A DNA stretch of 7,162 nt from NCBI GenBank assembly GCA_030037035.1, contig JASHSA010000188.1, positions 1-7,162 on the forward strand. Direction: 5' to 3'. The stretch is from Thermoplasmata archaeon. Lineage in GTDB: Archaea > Thermoplasmatota > Thermoplasmata > Lutacidiplasmatales > UBA184. Under the pieces are notes generated by a model that saw only the letters and a program-made list of their open reading frames with translations, had not been told where the DNA came from and did no database searches. Below are positions 6,007-7,162 of the stretch, one piece after another. Every line of letters starts with the position of its first letter. Within the stretch, counting starts at the first letter, position 1. The translations under genes were made by a program, and so were the position numbers.

Positions 6007-6165
6007 ATGGCGAACCGACGCAAGAGCCACGCGCGCAAGGTCCGGCTGTTCCGGGCCGTCAAGTCGAACCGCCGCGTACCGGCCTGGGTGATCCAGCGGA
6101 CGAACCGCGCCGTGACGCGGCATCCGAAGCGCCGGAGCTGGAAGCACGGCCACCTGCACAAGTAG
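6007..6165 (+). CDS. rpl39e: Large ribosomal subunit protein eL39 (L39e)
   Basis: A 52-residue basic protein that lines part of the ribosomal exit tunnel in archaea and eukaryotes. I translated it by hand: it begins MANRRKSHARKVRL, continues with NRRVPAWVIQRTNR (21-34), the family's central tryptophan motif, and ends KRRSWKHGHLHK. The expected R-R-x-W near the end is kept; the histidine-rich last residues differ from the more usual arginine/lysine tail. The ATG is preceded by GGGGAG about 7 nt upstream and lies 13 nt after the PDCD5-family stop. The gene is easily missed by length cut-offs, but composition, motif and conserved neighbours make it certain. Confidence 0.95.
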   Translation: MANRRKSHARKVRLFRAVKSNRRVPAWVIQRTNRAVTRHPKRRSWKHGHLHK

Positions 6166-6178
6166 AGGAGCGAGCACG

Positions 6179-6475
6179 ATGCCCCCGACCCCTCCGGCCC
6201 ACAAGCGCGAGGAGATCGAGCGCGAGTACGTCATCCCCCTGCGGGCGAGCCGCCACCAACCGTCGCGGCGCCGCCGCGCCGGGCACGCGCTCGAGACCGT
6301 CCGCCGGTTCATCGTCCGCCATATGCACGGCAAGGCCGAGGACGTCTGGATCGACCCGAGGCTCAACGAGCACATCTGGGAGCGCGGGATCCAGCGGGTC
6401 CCCTCGCACGTCCGCGTCAAGGCGATCCGGTTCGAGGACGGCCTGATCGAGGTCGACCTCCTCGACACCGACTAG
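6179..6475 (+). CDS. rpl31e: Large ribosomal subunit protein eL31 (L31e)
   Basis: A 50S protein near the exit of the peptide tunnel, specific to archaea and eukaryotes. The 98-residue product shows EREYVIPLR (about 14-22), RRRRAGHALETVRRFIVRHM (30-49), VWIDPRLNEHIWERGIQ (about 56-72) and VPSHVRVKAIRF before the acidic end LIEVDLLDTD. These match the family consensus of a basic helix followed by the LNxxIWxRGI motif. It is slightly longer than most archaeal versions because of a proline-rich start of about a dozen residues (MPPTPPAHKREEI). That start is supported by GGAG about 9 nt upstream. The gene lies 13 nt after L39e and 19 nt before aIF6. Confidence 0.96.
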   Translation: MPPTPPAHKREEIEREYVIPLRASRHQPSRRRRAGHALETVRRFIVRHMHGKAEDVWIDPRLNEHIWERGIQRVPSHVRVKAIRFEDGLIEVDLLDTD

Positions 6476-6479
6476 GCCA

Positions 6480-6485
6480 GGGAGG
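6480..6485 (+). promoter_or_regulatory. Shine-Dalgarno site that fixes the GTG start of aIF6
   Basis: GGGAGG lies 9 nt upstream of the GTG at 6495 and after the L31e stop. It supports this non-ATG start, since no ATG lies nearby in frame. The next possible start, a TTG at about 6513, would remove family-typical residues. Confidence 0.65.
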
Positions 6486-6494
6486 CCCGATCGC

Positions 6495-7160
6495 GTGCCG
6501 GTCGGGCGCACGTTGGTCGGCGGAAGCCCCTACGTCGGGGTGTTCGTCCGGGCCGACGAGCGCTGCGCGATCGTCCCCCCGACGCTGCCGGGCGCGATCG
6601 CGCGCGAGCTCGCCCGGGTCCTGGGCGTCGAGGTCGTCCGGACGACCGTCACCGACAGCGAGGTCGTCGGCGCGCTCGTCGCGACCAACTCGAAAGGGGT
6701 CCTGGTCGGCGAGGGCGTCGACGGCGACGAGCGCCGCGCGCTGGAGCGCGTCGCCCCGGTCACCGTCGTGCGGCACCGGCAGAACGCGATCGGCAACAAC
6801 GTCCTCGCGAACGACCAGGGGGCCGTCGTCCATCCCGACTACTCCGGCGAGACGGTGGAGGCGATCGGGAGGGCGCTCGGCGTCCGCGCGGAGCGTGGGA
6901 CGATCGCCGGGCTGGCGACCGTCGGGATGGCCGGGGTCGCGACGAACCGCGGCGCGGTCGTCCATCCGAAGGCGACCGACCGGGAGCTCGCGAAGCTCGA
7001 GGAGCTCCTCGGGGTGCCGGTCCACCGCTCGACGGCGAACTTCGGCGTGCCGGTCGTCGGCGCCTGCGTGGTCGCGAACTCCCGCGGCCTGCTCGTCGGG
7101 CGCCCGACGACCCCGGTGGAGATCGTCCACCTCCAGGAAGGCCTGCAGGTCTTCGCGTGA
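6495..7160 (+). CDS. eif6: Translation initiation factor 6 (aIF6)
   Basis: An anti-association factor that binds the large ribosomal subunit and keeps it from joining the small subunit too early. In archaea it is cytoplasmic and growth- or stress-regulated. The 221-residue product is full length and shows the five-fold pseudo-repeat of the pentein fold. Visible repeats include GGSPYVGVFVRADERCAIVP (9-28), VGALVATNSKGVLVG, NNVLANDQGAVVHPDY, VGMAGVATNRGAVVHPKA and VGACVVANSRGLLVG. Each has the characteristic N-x-x-G-x-x-V core. The GTG start gives an N-terminus slightly different from the common MI(R/Y)xxNxxGSPYIG form, but the alignment resumes at once. The TGA ends 2 nt before the window edge. 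In many archaea the next genes are LX (L18a) and prefoldin alpha, which would be expected just outside. Confidence 0.96.
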   Translation: MPVGRTLVGGSPYVGVFVRADERCAIVPPTLPGAIARELARVLGVEVVRTTVTDSEVVGALVATNSKGVLVGEGVDGDERRALERVAPVTVVRHRQNAIGNNVLANDQGAVVHPDYSGETVEAIGRALGVRAERGTIAGLATVGMAGVATNRGAVVHPKATDRELAKLEELLGVPVHRSTANFGVPVVGACVVANSRGLLVGRPTTPVEIVHLQEGLQVFA

Positions 7161-7162
7161 CG

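Overview
The window is very GC-rich (about 70% by eye) and archaeal. Its right half holds the archaeal/eukaryotic-type cluster S19e – PDCD5-family protein – L39e – L31e – aIF6, all on the + strand. The proteins are not strongly acidic, which argues against a haloarchaeon. A GC-rich Thermoplasmatota-like uncultivated lineage is my best guess, at moderate to low confidence.

Layout. Bases 1-4986 carry a tightly packed minus-strand operon. In transcription order it reads MocA-like nucleotidyltransferase (4986-4372), XdhC/CoxI-type cofactor-insertion protein (4372-3527), [2Fe-2S] subunit (3549-3076), molybdopterin subunit (3079-752) and FAD subunit (746 to beyond the left edge). Three successive junctions overlap and the fourth has a 5-nt gap, so the genes are probably translationally coupled. 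Bases 4987-5147 are a 161-nt divergent promoter region. It contains a clear archaeal TATA box (TTTAAATA) about 30 nt upstream of S19e, weaker candidates for the other operon, and two perfect 10-bp palindromes. Bases 5148-7160 carry the five translation-related genes, with gaps of 13-30 nt.

Function. The minus-strand operon encodes a three-subunit molybdenum hydroxylase of the xanthine dehydrogenase superfamily together with two maturation factors. The FAD subunit keeps four cysteines spaced 16, 8 and 9 residues apart, inserted directly after the TVGGNL motif. This is the signature of the extra [4Fe-4S] cluster of 4-hydroxybenzoyl-CoA reductase (HCR). The large subunit also resembles HCR alpha and lacks the CO dehydrogenase active-site loop. 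The best reading is an HCR-type enzyme, implying low-potential anaerobic reductive dehydroxylation of an aromatic acyl-CoA or a close relative of that reaction. MocA would make the cytidine dinucleotide form of the Mo cofactor and XdhC would load it.

The enzyme operon lies back to back with a core ribosomal operon on one sequence, which ties this catabolic trait to an archaeal chromosome. I see no mobile element, CRISPR array, tRNA or rRNA.
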